64,000 bases of DNA, from contig CADCXA010000068.1 of the NCBI GenBank assembly GCA_902806565.1, forward strand, positions 589,109 through 653,108, given 5' to 3'. The notes beneath the pieces were generated by a model that ran no database searches, was not told the origin of the DNA, and saw nothing but the letters and a program-made list of their open reading frames with translations. Below, in pieces: positions 10,714 through 20,568 of the stretch (its first letter is position 1; each line of letters starts with the position of its first letter). Made by a program: the position numbers and the translations under genes. Origin of the DNA: Hypoxylon rubiginosum (taxonomy: Eukaryota > Ascomycota > Sordariomycetes > Xylariales > Hypoxylaceae).

Positions 10714-11097
10714 TTATGTACAAGTTGATTTTCTATTTAGATTGTTATATTTTAGTGGTACTTTGATATGATATCTTCTGGTGTTGGCCAAATGCTTGCT
10801 AGAAATAGCCACATGCTGTCATTTGATATTATAACTTTCGCACTATATTTCAACTCATTAGACTCACGGTTTATCCTTGACTATATCCCTGGTTAACTGT
10901 GTAGGTGAGGTATACTTCAATTTACGAAGATCGTAAGAGCTGCTGGGATATCTTCTAGGTAGGCATTTAGGTACATAGTAAGTACTTTAATGTTTCCGCT
11001 TGTCTCATCGTTACCCCGTTTTCTTTCCCCAAAAGCCCAAACGGCGAGAATACAACGCACATAAAGCAATTACATGACAATTCCCATATTTGGGTAT
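10714..11097. other. Spacer with duplicated 3' flank
   Basis: AT-rich. From about 10985 the sequence repeats the flank found downstream of copy A (TCATCGTTACCCCGTTTTC, then CCCCAAAAGCCCAAACGGCG). Nothing else is seen. Confidence 0.45.
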
Positions 11098-11310
11098 CTA
11101 GCCTTTCTTGGCCTTGTTCGCCTCCTCCTCTCTCTTCTTTTCCTTCATCTTTTCTGTTGCCTCTTTAGCCTTTTCTCCAAATTCATCATTCTTCTTCGCC
11201 GTCTCTCCATCGTTGTCCCTCTTCTTATCTTCTAAACAGTATTCGCAAGACGGCATGACGTAGTTCTGGTGGCACGTAGAGCACATCTTTCCTTCGTACT
11301 TCGACGACAT
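11098..11310 (-). CDS. Small zinc-knuckle protein with charged tail (copy B)
   Basis: Predicted 70 aa, no intron. CSTCHQNYVMPSCEYC gives the same C-x2-C-x8-C-x2-C spacing as copy A, followed by a Lys/Glu/Asp-rich, probably helical tail without the EEPK repeats. Paralogy with copy A covers the protein, the promoter region and the 3' flank. The knuckle could bind zinc and mediate protein or nucleic-acid contact, but that is only inferred from the cysteine pattern. Confidence 0.65.
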   Translation of the reverse strand: MSSKYEGKMCSTCHQNYVMPSCEYCLEDKKRDNDGETAKKNDEFGEKAKEATEKMKEKKREEEANKAKKG

Positions 11311-12285
11311 TCTTGCTAACGGTAGTGTTGGGCGAGGGACGAAATAGTATGAAGATGGCTGGAATTTAAGAGTGATGTAGAACCTTTTTGGAGACAGTAG
11401 ATCAGTTTTCTTGTTGGGTTAATAATCCCGATCCACTATAGGTTTTGAGATGTTCTTTATTGCGATATGCTGGTTGAGTTTCGCTCAGGAAGTTGCTTGG
11501 TTTGTGGTTCTGCTGTAGTTAGTATGAAGGAACCCAGACATAACGGGACTTATATACTTTTTGAATGAACCAGATCTGAAGTCCCTTTCTTCGGATTTTC
11601 CCTACGTGAATCAGGATATATCCACCTTAGGCAATCATTAATCAAACCAGCATCCACGTATAAAGCGGTATTCGGACATGAACCATCTTCATCCCACACT
11701 TATCTCTCACAACTTATTTGTTATTTGGTATCCCTCGCGAGAGTTCATAATTATGAAAGTACATAGTGGTAAAGAATAGATTACCAAGCCGAAATAGTGA
11801 TTGTTGTTACGCGAGTTATCACCTGAGCTTACTGAGGCAGTTTGTCCTCCAACCCACTACCCCTATTCGGGCAGCATGGCTAGCTCCTCGTCTAAAGACT
11901 CAGGGGTTGAGGAGATACAAGCGTGGAAAATAAAGAATATTCTCCTGAAACTACGGAGGGAGGTAGTCAAGCTGAACGTTGTCCCTAAAGTAAAATATAT
12001 TGGATACCTGCAGGAACGTCCTTTAATGTGCAATCCTACCAGGTACCTTTGGAGGAAGGTAGATAGCTGAGTGCCTAAGTGCTCTTGATCTCTAAATTGG
12101 AATAGGCATGTGTTTATCATTGTATGTGTGTATATATTCACTTAAATCTAGCGAGTCTAGAATTCCAACCTCTCTAGAAGACATTCTTCATGACTTGCTC
12201 TTACCAACATACATCGCATTGAGCACATTTCCCGTGTATCATAATATATATCCATTACGTGACGAACCCGCGCCAATCTCATGCT
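11311..12285. other. Copy B promoter, then spacer without a recognised gene
   Basis: The first 500 bases are the duplicated promoter. The rest holds random-looking ORFs (11801-12070, 12108-12311) and the 3' flank of the ferric reductase. Confidence 0.45.
11548..11557 (-). promoter_or_regulatory. Conserved TATA-like element of copy B
   Basis: ACTTATATAC on the plus strand, aligned with the element upstream of copy A. The surrounding GGGACTTATATA block is among the best-kept stretches of the duplicated promoter. Confidence 0.4.
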
Positions 12286-14214
12286 TCACCACCCAAATTT
12301 CTCAACTCTAAGTTGAATATTCGCTCCAGACCTGACGGCTCTTGCACAGGCATTTCTTGCGATCCTATTCAGACCGTCGGGACCTGAGACCACAAATCCA
12401 ACCTGCCCCTCTCGCGAAGCAGCCAAGTCAGAAATGTAACCAGGAATATCTGGTCTGCCTGCCTCAATAGTTGGCTCAGGAATAGTTACAAACACTCCAA
12501 AATTCTGCAATTCGGCCAGCCTCTCTTCGGGTATCCACGATCGTTGCGCCCTAGAGTGGGTCACCCATAGAAGATGAACCTTTCTCTTGCCTAAGTGACT
12601 CGTCACTAGATCCCACGCTAGGGGAAATACGACTGCGATCCCGGATCCACCAGCAATGAGGACAGCGTTGTCACATGATCGAAGCATGTTTAGCGGATCT
12701 CGAGACCCGTACGGACCGTCTAGACGAACGGCTACCCTCGGGTTTGAGTGAGCGCAATTTAGAAGACTGGAAGTGAAACCAGACTGTACTCGGATTAACA
12801 AGCTTAGCCAAGCATGGGTCGGCGAGTCACCGGGTTCTGCCAAAGGTGCCGCGGATGCAATTGTAAAGGGATGTGCTTGTAGCGAATGGCTACGGCCAAG
12901 GGCCGGAACCGAAATGAATACATGGTCAGCTGGATGCCATCCGTGTCGGATGCTTTGCTGAAGGGTCCTCAAATAGCCTCGGCTCTTAGCTGTAGGTATG
13001 TCCCAGTCTGTGGAAAGCAGCAACGTTTGGCCATCACTCAATATCGTAAGATCCGCAGTAACGTTTGCAGATTTCATCCATATGCGCCAGACGAGCCTAT
13101 CGATGAAGAAGATGGCTAGTGACGCCAGTACGTACGGCCGGGAGATGAAGAAATGCAACCATAGAAAAGCAAGCGCCGCGATTTGCAGCACGATATGAGA
13201 AGCTAAGAAGAGCTCGTACCACCTCGCGCGGAAACTGCCTAGTGACGTAAAGTAGAGTAGCTCATAGGACGCAAAGGCTCCGATCCCAAGGAGAATTAAA
13301 GGATGGGTAATATAATCATAGAAAGTGTCGCCTTCTAGCCAGTCGGGTGAGAGAAAGAGACGCCAGTACAGCATGCCTATGAAGTGGACAAGCGCCTCAA
13401 AACACATCAGCTCGCCGACGCGGCGGTGATAAATATTGAGCGCTTCATATGAGCGGCCAGTAAGTAGTTTCAGCGGCTGGTTCTTGGCGGCGAGTAGGTA
13501 AAGAAGAGGCAAATTGACGATGAAAATTAATCCCGCCCTGTCGGCAAAGGCGAAGAAATACTTGGACTCAAAGGGGAGTCGATACAAGTGGTAAAATACG
13601 TTGAGACCTAGATAGGCCGAGATGAAAAGAGAGGTGCCATTTGACGGTAAAGTCCGATTGATCAGTGGGATCGGTCGGGGCTGGTACAGGAGAAAAGATT
13701 CCAAATTTCTGATCAATCGGTTTCCCGATATCCGTTGCTCCTGTCGCTGATTCCCAAGGAGCGGGAGTCTCTCAACGTCGGTATCATCAACCTTAAGTGT
13801 GATTTGCGATGATAGAGAGCCCTCCAAAGTGCTGCTGGAAGACGACACGGCCTCGTTCGAGTCCTCGGGGTCATCGGCTGTCTTTCTGCGGCTTTCCGAC
13901 ACAGCGGAATCATGCTCGATTATTCTCCATTTCGACCTTTCAGTAATAGTTTCGCCCAAGTGGAATAAAGCAAACAGTGCGATGAATATTAACAAAGTGA
14001 TATTATAGGTGAAGATAATCGTACGACCGCCGAGGATGTAGTTAATCAGGTTCCGGAGATACTGAAGACTCTCGGGGTCAGTCGGGATTTCACGGCCAGG
14101 ATTATCATCGAACAGGGCAGAAACCTCCCCTGGAACGAGAGGAGGACGAGCAGTCCTCAGGCTTTCCCTGAAGAACTTAATAGCCCATTCCGTATTGACT
14201 TGGTCGACGGACAT
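12286..14214 (-). CDS. Ferric-chelate reductase (FRE/NOX superfamily)
   Basis: Single-exon 642-aa membrane flavocytochrome that passes electrons from NADPH through FAD and two haems to ferric iron at the plasma membrane. A first hydrophobic segment follows at about residues 62-85. Several helices then form the ferric-reductase transmembrane domain, with paired histidines in HRRVGELMCFEALVHF and in the next helix (ASHIVLQI, then LWLHFF). HPFTIASAAP is the FAD-binding motif, LDGPYG follows, and IAGGSGIAVVFPL is the NADPH loop. The C-terminus has VVSGPDGL where most relatives have a CGP motif. Extended Ser/Asp-rich loop at about 100-150. Length is within the fungal range. Divergently arranged with the DUF218 gene across a 440-bp gap; no siderophore genes are adjacent. 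Confidence 0.92.
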   Translation of the reverse strand: MSVDQVNTEWAIKFFRESLRTARPPLVPGEVSALFDDNPGREIPTDPESLQYLRNLINYILGGRTIIFTYNITLLIFIALFALFHLGETITERSKWRIIEHDSAVSESRRKTADDPEDSNEAVSSSSSTLEGSLSSQITLKVDDTDVERLPLLGNQRQEQRISGNRLIRNLESFLLYQPRPIPLINRTLPSNGTSLFISAYLGLNVFYHLYRLPFESKYFFAFADRAGLIFIVNLPLLYLLAAKNQPLKLLTGRSYEALNIYHRRVGELMCFEALVHFIGMLYWRLFLSPDWLEGDTFYDYITHPLILLGIGAFASYELLYFTSLGSFRARWYELFLASHIVLQIAALAFLWLHFFISRPYVLASLAIFFIDRLVWRIWMKSANVTADLTILSDGQTLLLSTDWDIPTAKSRGYLRTLQQSIRHGWHPADHVFISVPALGRSHSLQAHPFTIASAAPLAEPGDSPTHAWLSLLIRVQSGFTSSLLNCAHSNPRVAVRLDGPYGSRDPLNMLRSCDNAVLIAGGSGIAVVFPLAWDLVTSHLGKRKVHLLWVTHSRAQRSWIPEERLAELQNFGVFVTIPEPTIEAGRPDIPGYISDLAASREGQVGFVVSGPDGLNRIARNACARAVRSGANIQLRVEKFGW

Positions 14215-14656
14215 CGTGCCATAAGGTTAGATTGAGGTCGGTGAAGATTAACTTGAAACAGGGGGGAAGCGGCAAGATCTTATCAGATTGATAACTTTAG
14301 CTGACCCTTGCTGCCTGGTCTCGGGTCTCGGCTGCAGCTGCCCCACGCACCGACATCGGGCATATGACCGCTGTGGGGGCTAGGGGGTCTTGGCCTTATT
14401 AGCTGGAGGTTGTTCTCACAGGTGACAGATCACTGTTTGTTTAGACTCAAGACTTTAGACTGAGTTCATACCTTAGAGTACACGCACGATTTAGGAGCCC
14501 CAGTCAGATACCCAGTCAGATATAATGGCAACACTTTGACAAGTTTGTTGCTGTAAACATACCTAATTCATCAGCACTTTTTGGAGGTCATTGCATCCTT
14601 CAAGTCAATGGTATTCCTGCGCTAGCGACAAGACCCATATTTCAATCCAAGTCACG
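14215..14656. other. Shared divergent promoter region
   Basis: Lies between the ferric reductase and the DUF218 gene. It contains GC-rich GATCTTATCAGATTGATAA with GATA cores near 14276-14293, possible sites for an iron-responsive GATA factor. This is inferred from the motif only. Confidence 0.35.
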
Positions 14657-15340
14657 ATGACAGACACTTCGGAACGTGACGAGTTACAAAATCCAACTGA
14701 TGTGTCTAAGGACGCAGAGCTACTCTACAATTATCACCAATTGCACATGCCACTCAGCAAGGACATAGATGCCGTCTTTTGTCTATGTAGTCTTGACACC
14801 CGCGTGGCGCAGCGCGCTGCCCAACTATTTCTTGATGGATACGGCCACTACCTAATATTCTCCGGCGGAGCTGGGAAACTCACCCAAGACAGATTCGACA
14901 AGCCAGAGGCTCTTGTGTTTGCTGATATCGCATTAAAAATAGGAGTCCCGGAGGAGAAGGTCTTTGTCGAACCTCTTTCAACCAACACCGGCGAAAACGT
15001 TCGTTTTACGTACGCGCTGCTCCAAGAAAAGGGGTTGCAACTCAACTCATTTCTCCTTGTGCAGAAGCCGTACATGGAAAGACGCACCTACGCCACTTTC
15101 AAGAAGCAATGGCCAGACCCCAGCACCCGGATTATGGTCACCTCGCCCCAGCTTAAATGGAATGAATACCCGAACGAAGACAACCCAGAAGACTTAGTCA
15201 TCAACATTGCAGTGGGAGACCTGATTCGTATTCGGGAGTATCCGTCAAAAGGGTTTCAGATTCCTCAAAACATACCTGACAAGATCTGGGAAGCTGGACG
15301 GCGGCTCGTCCGTGCGGGCTACGATAGCCACTTACCTTAA
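14657..15340 (+). CDS. DUF218 / YdcF-like protein
   Basis: Predicted 227 aa, no intron. The start at 14657 was chosen over an in-frame ATG 66 bases upstream because the extra residues look like leader sequence. Features of the DUF218 fold are visible: the first strand AVFCLCSLDTRVAQRA, FSGGAGKLT (glycine turn), EALVFADIALKIGVP, the acidic-threonine motif ESLSTNTGENV-like (here EPLSTNTGENV), and VQKPYMERRTYATF. E. coli YdcF binds S-adenosylmethionine, but the role of fungal members is not known. No signal peptide or membrane segment, so probably cytosolic. C-terminal helix IWEAGRRLVRAGY is usual in fungal homologues. Confidence 0.85.
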   Translation: MTDTSERDELQNPTDVSKDAELLYNYHQLHMPLSKDIDAVFCLCSLDTRVAQRAAQLFLDGYGHYLIFSGGAGKLTQDRFDKPEALVFADIALKIGVPEEKVFVEPLSTNTGENVRFTYALLQEKGLQLNSFLLVQKPYMERRTYATFKKQWPDPSTRIMVTSPQLKWNEYPNEDNPEDLVINIAVGDLIRIREYPSKGFQIPQNIPDKIWEAGRRLVRAGYDSHLP

Positions 15341-15684
15341 CTGCTATCTAATTAATGGCGCATTAAAAGAGCGCGTGTTAGGTGAATAGTACTCCTGACG
15401 GATGGCGACTCCAAAAATTTGAGAAACAGACTCAGGCAATCTCCAAGTCGTAGTGGTAAGCCCATCTCAATTGCCAATAGCCCACCTCGTGAGGTGTGGT
15501 GCAAGTGGACATCATAACATCAACGCCAAGATCAGTGATACAAGGGAGAGCTTTGCAGGTGAAATATTGATTAACATTAATTTAAATTATAGATACGAAT
15601 TAATGGACACGCTGCGTGCACGCGAATTGTAATTCGTCGATCGCCCCTTTTCAACATCTTGCCTCCAATCCCAACCGAGCCTCA
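15341..15684. other. 3' spacer between convergent genes
   Basis: Contains only the 3' ends of the DUF218 and small secreted protein genes. No other feature seen. Confidence 0.4.
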
Positions 15685-16183
15685 TCACAACACAGCGGAG
15701 AGCAAGGTAACAGGAATGTCGAAAGCCGTAGTACCGGGCGCGAACTCGATGTTTCCGGAAGCGTTGTATCGCGTCTCGCCCTGGTACCAGAGGTGAGAAA
15801 CCGAGATCTTGATGTTATCCCGGTCCTCAGCTCCTGTCCACATCGACTCTACGGACGAGCCGGCTGTTGCCTCGCTGATGGTGTCGCACACGAGCCATCC
15901 CTGCTGGATGTAGATGGGATGGCAGGCGACGTTGAAAGCCGGCGCGCCCGCTACGTAACCGGCGGGTGCGCTGATGTTGAAGCTTGCTATGCAGCCGCCC
16001 TAAGACAGTCAGTAAGTTGAAACCATGGAAGAGAATCGTACGCTAGGCACTCACCGGTGAGCATCCCTCTTGGAAGTTAAATGCAGGCCATTTGGCGTAG
16101 ACGTCGCGACCTCCAACAGCGCCGGGCAGAGCGGCTGCAGAAGCAGCGAGAGCTGAGACAACGGTGATGAATGAGGCGAACAT
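15685..16183 (-). CDS. Small secreted four-cysteine protein
   Basis: Two exons, complement(15685..15999, 16055..16183), with a 55-bp intron, give 147 aa. The N-terminus MFASFITVVSALAASAAALP is a convincing signal peptide. The mature part has four cysteines (EGCSP, GGCIAS, VACHP, LVCDT), enough for two disulfides, and a beta-rich C-terminal half with several YN/NI/DIPV strands. Size, secretion and cysteines fit a fungal small secreted protein or effector candidate. No enzyme motif was recognised. It stands alone between long non-coding stretches. Confidence 0.75.
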
Positions 16184-17755
16184 GTTGGCGAATTGCTGCG
16201 AGGCTTGAGGGTATACTGGAACTGAAAACTTGGAGCTATTGACCGTCGGAACAATGAGAACTTGTCAGTGGTGGTAGAAAGCTGCAGAGAAGATGATACC
16301 TAGGATGCTAATAACTCTTATATAGAATCATAGGACCCTCGAACAACGTTACCCCTATGTCGATCTCTTGAAGCTGCACGGGGTCTAGATTTAAGGGATC
16401 TTACGAGTTGAGGCTGACCTCGTATTTGTGGCCCTATGGTCTTATGTCATTGTTGGAACCCTGGCTTGCTGAAGTGAGAAAAATTGCCGGAATGGGGATG
16501 TATTCGGCGACATCGTACTGATCCATGGCGCTGCGATCTCAATCATTGGCTCGTTATCTGTCAGCCCTAGGCTGCTGCGCCCCGGGTATTATTGGGATCC
16601 AGGGGGTCGGAATTAGAATCCGTAGTGGGTACGAAGCAAATGGCGATTGAAAAATACGAACGTCATTTAAATTCATCTTGAAGTGAGAAAATCGAACTGT
16701 CTTTTATGAAACTATATGCTTTGAAGGTTCGGTTTTAATTGAAATACGTATAAGGTTAATAGAATGAACCCAGATTATGAGATCATAAATTATAAGATTA
16801 AATTAAGGGGATTTAACCAACGAGAAAGTCTATCACTAATATGTTTTCCGGTCTTAATCCATCTCAGCCTACCGTGCCACTAGAAACTGTTGAATAACTG
16901 GTATTTCCTACTTGTTAAGAAAGGGGATAGTCTATATCTATAGAGTCGACATCTACCTAATATATGACAGCCAACCTCTTAAGGGAGTTAGGCGGATTAT
17001 TTTTGCAAAGTGAATAGACTCTAAGCATATTAATACGAATTTAGAGGCGTAGGTAGAATGAGAGAACTACATGCCCAAAATTGATTCCTACTATGTATCT
17101 GGAAATAGCCTTATCTTATTTCTCCATCAACTATTATTGACTACCTTAGGTACCTACCTACCTGGTACCTGGGTAGAGTTCCACGTCATAGGTGCCAACA
17201 CTAATAAGATCACGTAGGTATAATAAGAAATCAGAAACAGGCCCTGATTGTCTTATGACAAAACTCTGGGAGTTTTGAAATGACAACAGCTTGATAGGAG
17301 GAGTATCAGACCGCTTTCTCTCATTTACAATGATTCACGATTGCATGAGGTGGACAATGACTTTCTACACGTATCTTACTAAATGTTTGCACACAGTCAC
17401 AAGCCGATATAGACATGATATGAGACCTAAGAACCCCTTAGATACGTTTTCCAGGTGAAGATTTAGTTTTTGATAGTAATTCGGTTGCCAGTATGAGGAT
17501 GCATCGCTTTGTCATTGTAGCTTATACCTATACAAACCATGATTATGACTTTGAGTCATGGTTAGAACTCTAAAACTCAGCAAACTGAAGTCAATCGGAG
17601 TAATATGTGTGTATGATGATCAGGGATAATGTATAAATACCATACCTTGATCTGGAATTCATTTTCATCCTCATTATCAGATCAGTAAGTCTCTGACGTA
17701 GAACTTAGCACTCATCATACATTGGTCGTAAGTACTTGAAAAGGATCCATGCGTA
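16184..17755. other. Long AT-rich intergenic region
   Basis: No convincing gene. It carries the promoter of the small secreted protein on the left, a CCTTAGGTACCTACCTACC motif near 17142-17162, and the promoter of the next ORF on the right. Confidence 0.5.
17632..17639 (+). promoter_or_regulatory. TATA box upstream of 17756 ORF
   Basis: TATAAATA lies about 117 bases before the ATG at 17756, a plausible distance for a fungal promoter with a short leader. Confidence 0.4.
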
Positions 17756-18208
17756 ATGTCTGATAAGTCAGATCAAAAACCTTCTTCATCTGAAGTCAAG
17801 ACAACCTTCACCCCGAAGCCCCCTAAAACAAAATGCCCCCTGGCGAACCCTAGCCCCTCTACATCGAAGCCTTTACAGAAGTCTGAAAATCAAGAGGACT
17901 CTTCACAGAAACCCTCTCAACATGGATCTTCTGAGCAGAAATGTCCCAAAGACGTAACTTCTGAGCAGAAGTCTGATGGACAGGAGGTCTCTAAAATATT
18001 GCCTACCGAGCAAGATTCGTCTACACAGGAACCATATGAGGAGAACTCCCCTAAAGAGGGATCTTGCAAGTGTCATGACTCAGACGATGATTCTGAAAGT
18101 GGTCGGAATCATCAACGAAACAGTGTGACGAAGGGCAACCACCCAGATAAAGACAACAGTAACAGCCAGGAATCGACGACTAAGGCAGAAAAGACGGACA
18201 AGTCATAA
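17756..18208 (+). CDS. Low-complexity Ser/Lys/Asp-rich protein
   Basis: Predicted 150 aa, no intron. Nearly all residues are polar (Ser, Lys, Gln, Glu, Pro, Asp), with imperfect repeats of SSEQK and SQKP type. There is an acidic run DSDDDSESG at about residue 110 and three cysteines (KCPLA, KCPKD, CKCH). No hydrophobic core, so probably intrinsically disordered. A TATA box upstream and clean single-frame composition support a real gene, but there is no recognised family. It could be a stress or conidiation-type hydrophilic protein; that is a guess. Confidence 0.45.
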   Translation: MSDKSDQKPSSSEVKTTFTPKPPKTKCPLANPSPSTSKPLQKSENQEDSSQKPSQHGSSEQKCPKDVTSEQKSDGQEVSKILPTEQDSSTQEPYEENSPKEGSCKCHDSDDDSESGRNHQRNSVTKGNHPDKDNSNSQESTTKAEKTDKS

Positions 18209-18520
18209 GGAAAGCTTTATTTGAGTATGGCAAATACCTACTTAACCCGCCCTTTACTCAGATCAGAAAATCCAGGCTTGGATCATAAGGGCGCTCTAGT
18301 ACCATATCTTGGTGGTCTTGGGATAGTAGGCAATATCCTAGCGGTTAGATAGAGGTTAGATATTCACATAAACCGATGTCTTAACTAGGATGAGGTAGCC
18401 CAAGAGCCATATTGTTCATTTCCTTGTAGCTGTGCTCCATAATACTGCATGCATATTAATGTCACAAGTATATATTGGAATGTAATGTGTAACGGCCTAG
18501 ACAAACTAACTAGAACAATA

Positions 18521-20568
18521 CTACATGATTGTAATTTGCGTGTTATCCCAAGAGCTCAACAGTCCCTCGATATCGTCATCTCTTCTGCGAAGACGGAAAA
18601 TAACCAGTCCTACTCGGCAATAGATAGCTGAATTCTCAGGGGACTGAATAAGAATAATCCCATAGATATAATGGCGTCTTGGGTAGAATACCATAAATAA
18701 CACTTGGACAGAATAAGACTGACCTTCGTATTCACCTGGATGCCACCCACGCTGGTCTAGGTCTTTACCATCGACCGAGTGATCCTGACGTGCTGGGGGA
18801 AAGATGTCCGGATTGACCACCCACGAAGTAAATCGATCAGTATTCTCTACCTCGATGATAAAAGGACCACCCTTGTCGGGAATCCTCGCCGAAGGATTGT
18901 GAATGAGATTGGCCTGGGCCAACTTGCCTAAAAGCACAACGCGCCCAAAATAGGGTGTTCCCAATGGCCCAGATGGAGTATCAGATATATATGAACTGAC
19001 TAACGTAGCAAGACGAACCACATCATATTTAGGGCCAAGGGGGTAGTATATCCACCCGTGGCAAGCTGCCCAACTCCAGGTCGGTGCCTTATAACATGGA
19101 CCAGGCTTTCTTTCGTATGTCACACGGTGACTTGGATTTTCAGTACTCCATAGCAAGTCTAAAACCATGTCCCGTTCCCAAAGTCCGGCAAGGTAGCTGC
19201 TGGTGAGCTTCTCTTGAAACCATTTTGCTATTGCTGTTAAAGCTACAAGCTTGTCTGAACAATCGCTGAGCTTGCGTTGGGTATAAGAGGTAACGATCTC
19301 TAGTCGCCATCGCTTGTGTAGCTCTTGGTCCGTACTATGTGGTAGAAACAGTTCTAAGCTTCGCTCTCTGTTCCTCCAGTGGTCACTGACAACTTCTGCG
19401 CCCTCACATTCGCAATGCATGGCAGTTTGGCAAAGCCACGTAATTTCACGCGACCCAAAAGAAAGATAGCGTCGTGCACGAAGACGTTCCTGAAATGCCC
19501 AGCCCCTCCCATCAAGGGGGCCTTCTCGACATCGATGAGGAGGGACCAATCGATAGCAAAATATTGTTGGTCCGTCAGTGTCTTGTAAAGTGACCGACAC
19601 TGTACCTTCACGATACGGAGGGCGAATTTCTGCGAGGAATCCATCCTTGGCATTAGGAGCACATGTCGCCGCGATGACAAGGTCAGCGTTATGATAAACG
19701 CCTTCCATAAGATTAGATTCTTTGACCCAATCCTGTTCGTCGCCTTGGATGATGCACAGCGAGTCGATCCACAGATATTTGTATCCTAGTGCTTTAGACA
19801 CGTAGATTGCATCCCTGAAATTCTGCGGCATCGATTCTAACCCGATACGTGTTTTGTGTGACTGGATTGTGCTCTTCTCTGTTATTATAAAATCCCCTTT
19901 ACCCCAGCAGTGACTGAGAGCAACGTAATTGCCCTCCTCGGTGAGATCTTCAACTAGTCGCGCATCAGGCCCTTGTATATCAAGCACTCGTGTTGGAAAT
20001 GGCGCTGCACGAGATGATCCGCAGGCTTGGTGGTTTTCTTTGCAGTCGCGAATCCATTCTTTGAAAGTTTCGAAACACATATCTGAGTCCTTATTTCTTG
20101 GTATATTCCTATAAGAGCATAGTCCTATGGAGGACTTGCTCTCAGGCCTACCTTTAGGTATTGTTAAACATGCAACGTCACTTTGATATTGAGACACTTA
20201 CAGTATATGAAAATAGAATCAACGTCTTCTGTATATGCATCGCTTTTCTCCTCGAATTTCAAGCCGAGGAGAGTGTATTGACCCCTAGGAATCAGTTTGA
20301 AAAAGGCAGGGCTGTCCTGAACGAAATTGAAGCGTAAAGTTGCATCATCTACCACCGAACCAATGAGCTTACGAAATGTGCAAGAATGCTCATGGCCGCC
20401 TTGCCACTCCTGCACATTTTGTATTCCGACATCTGTAGGTGACGAAGATGCGATGTTCGATAAGGAGGCGATGCCATTCTGTTGACACTTGCTGCACTCG
20501 TGTACTGGAGCCGGTTCTATCGATTCAGTTCTTATATCCATCGAATATCGAATGTGCTCAACACGCAA
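18521..20568 (-). CDS. HET-domain (heterokaryon incompatibility) protein
   Basis: Two exons, complement(18521..20151, 20202..20568), with a 50-bp intron, give about 665 aa. ATG 20541 is an alternative start. The HET domain is clear: YVALSHCWG, then MPQNFRDAI, YLWIDSLCIIQGDEQDWVKE, and DLVIAATCAPNAKDGFL. The C-terminal half has RGWAFQERLRARR and PTWSWAA, which follow the HET domain in most fungal members. The N-terminal exon has two CxxC/CK motifs (HECSKCQQ) before the domain, a common lead-in. HET proteins trigger cell death after fusion of unlike strains, though many family members have no tested role. No partner gene (NACHT or ankyrin) is adjacent. Confidence 0.9.

Larger units (their letters stand above)
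10985..11830 (-). repeat. Segmental duplication, copy B
   Basis: Second copy of the block at 7850-8680, in direct orientation, about 2.3 kb away and separated by the relic region. Divergence is considerable, with many small indels, so the duplication is not recent. Confidence 0.65.

Noticed and set aside
17756..18208. Third member of the zinc-knuckle pair
   Set aside because: Cysteines are scattered without the C-x2-C-x8-C-x2-C spacing, and flanking similarity is limited to short motifs.
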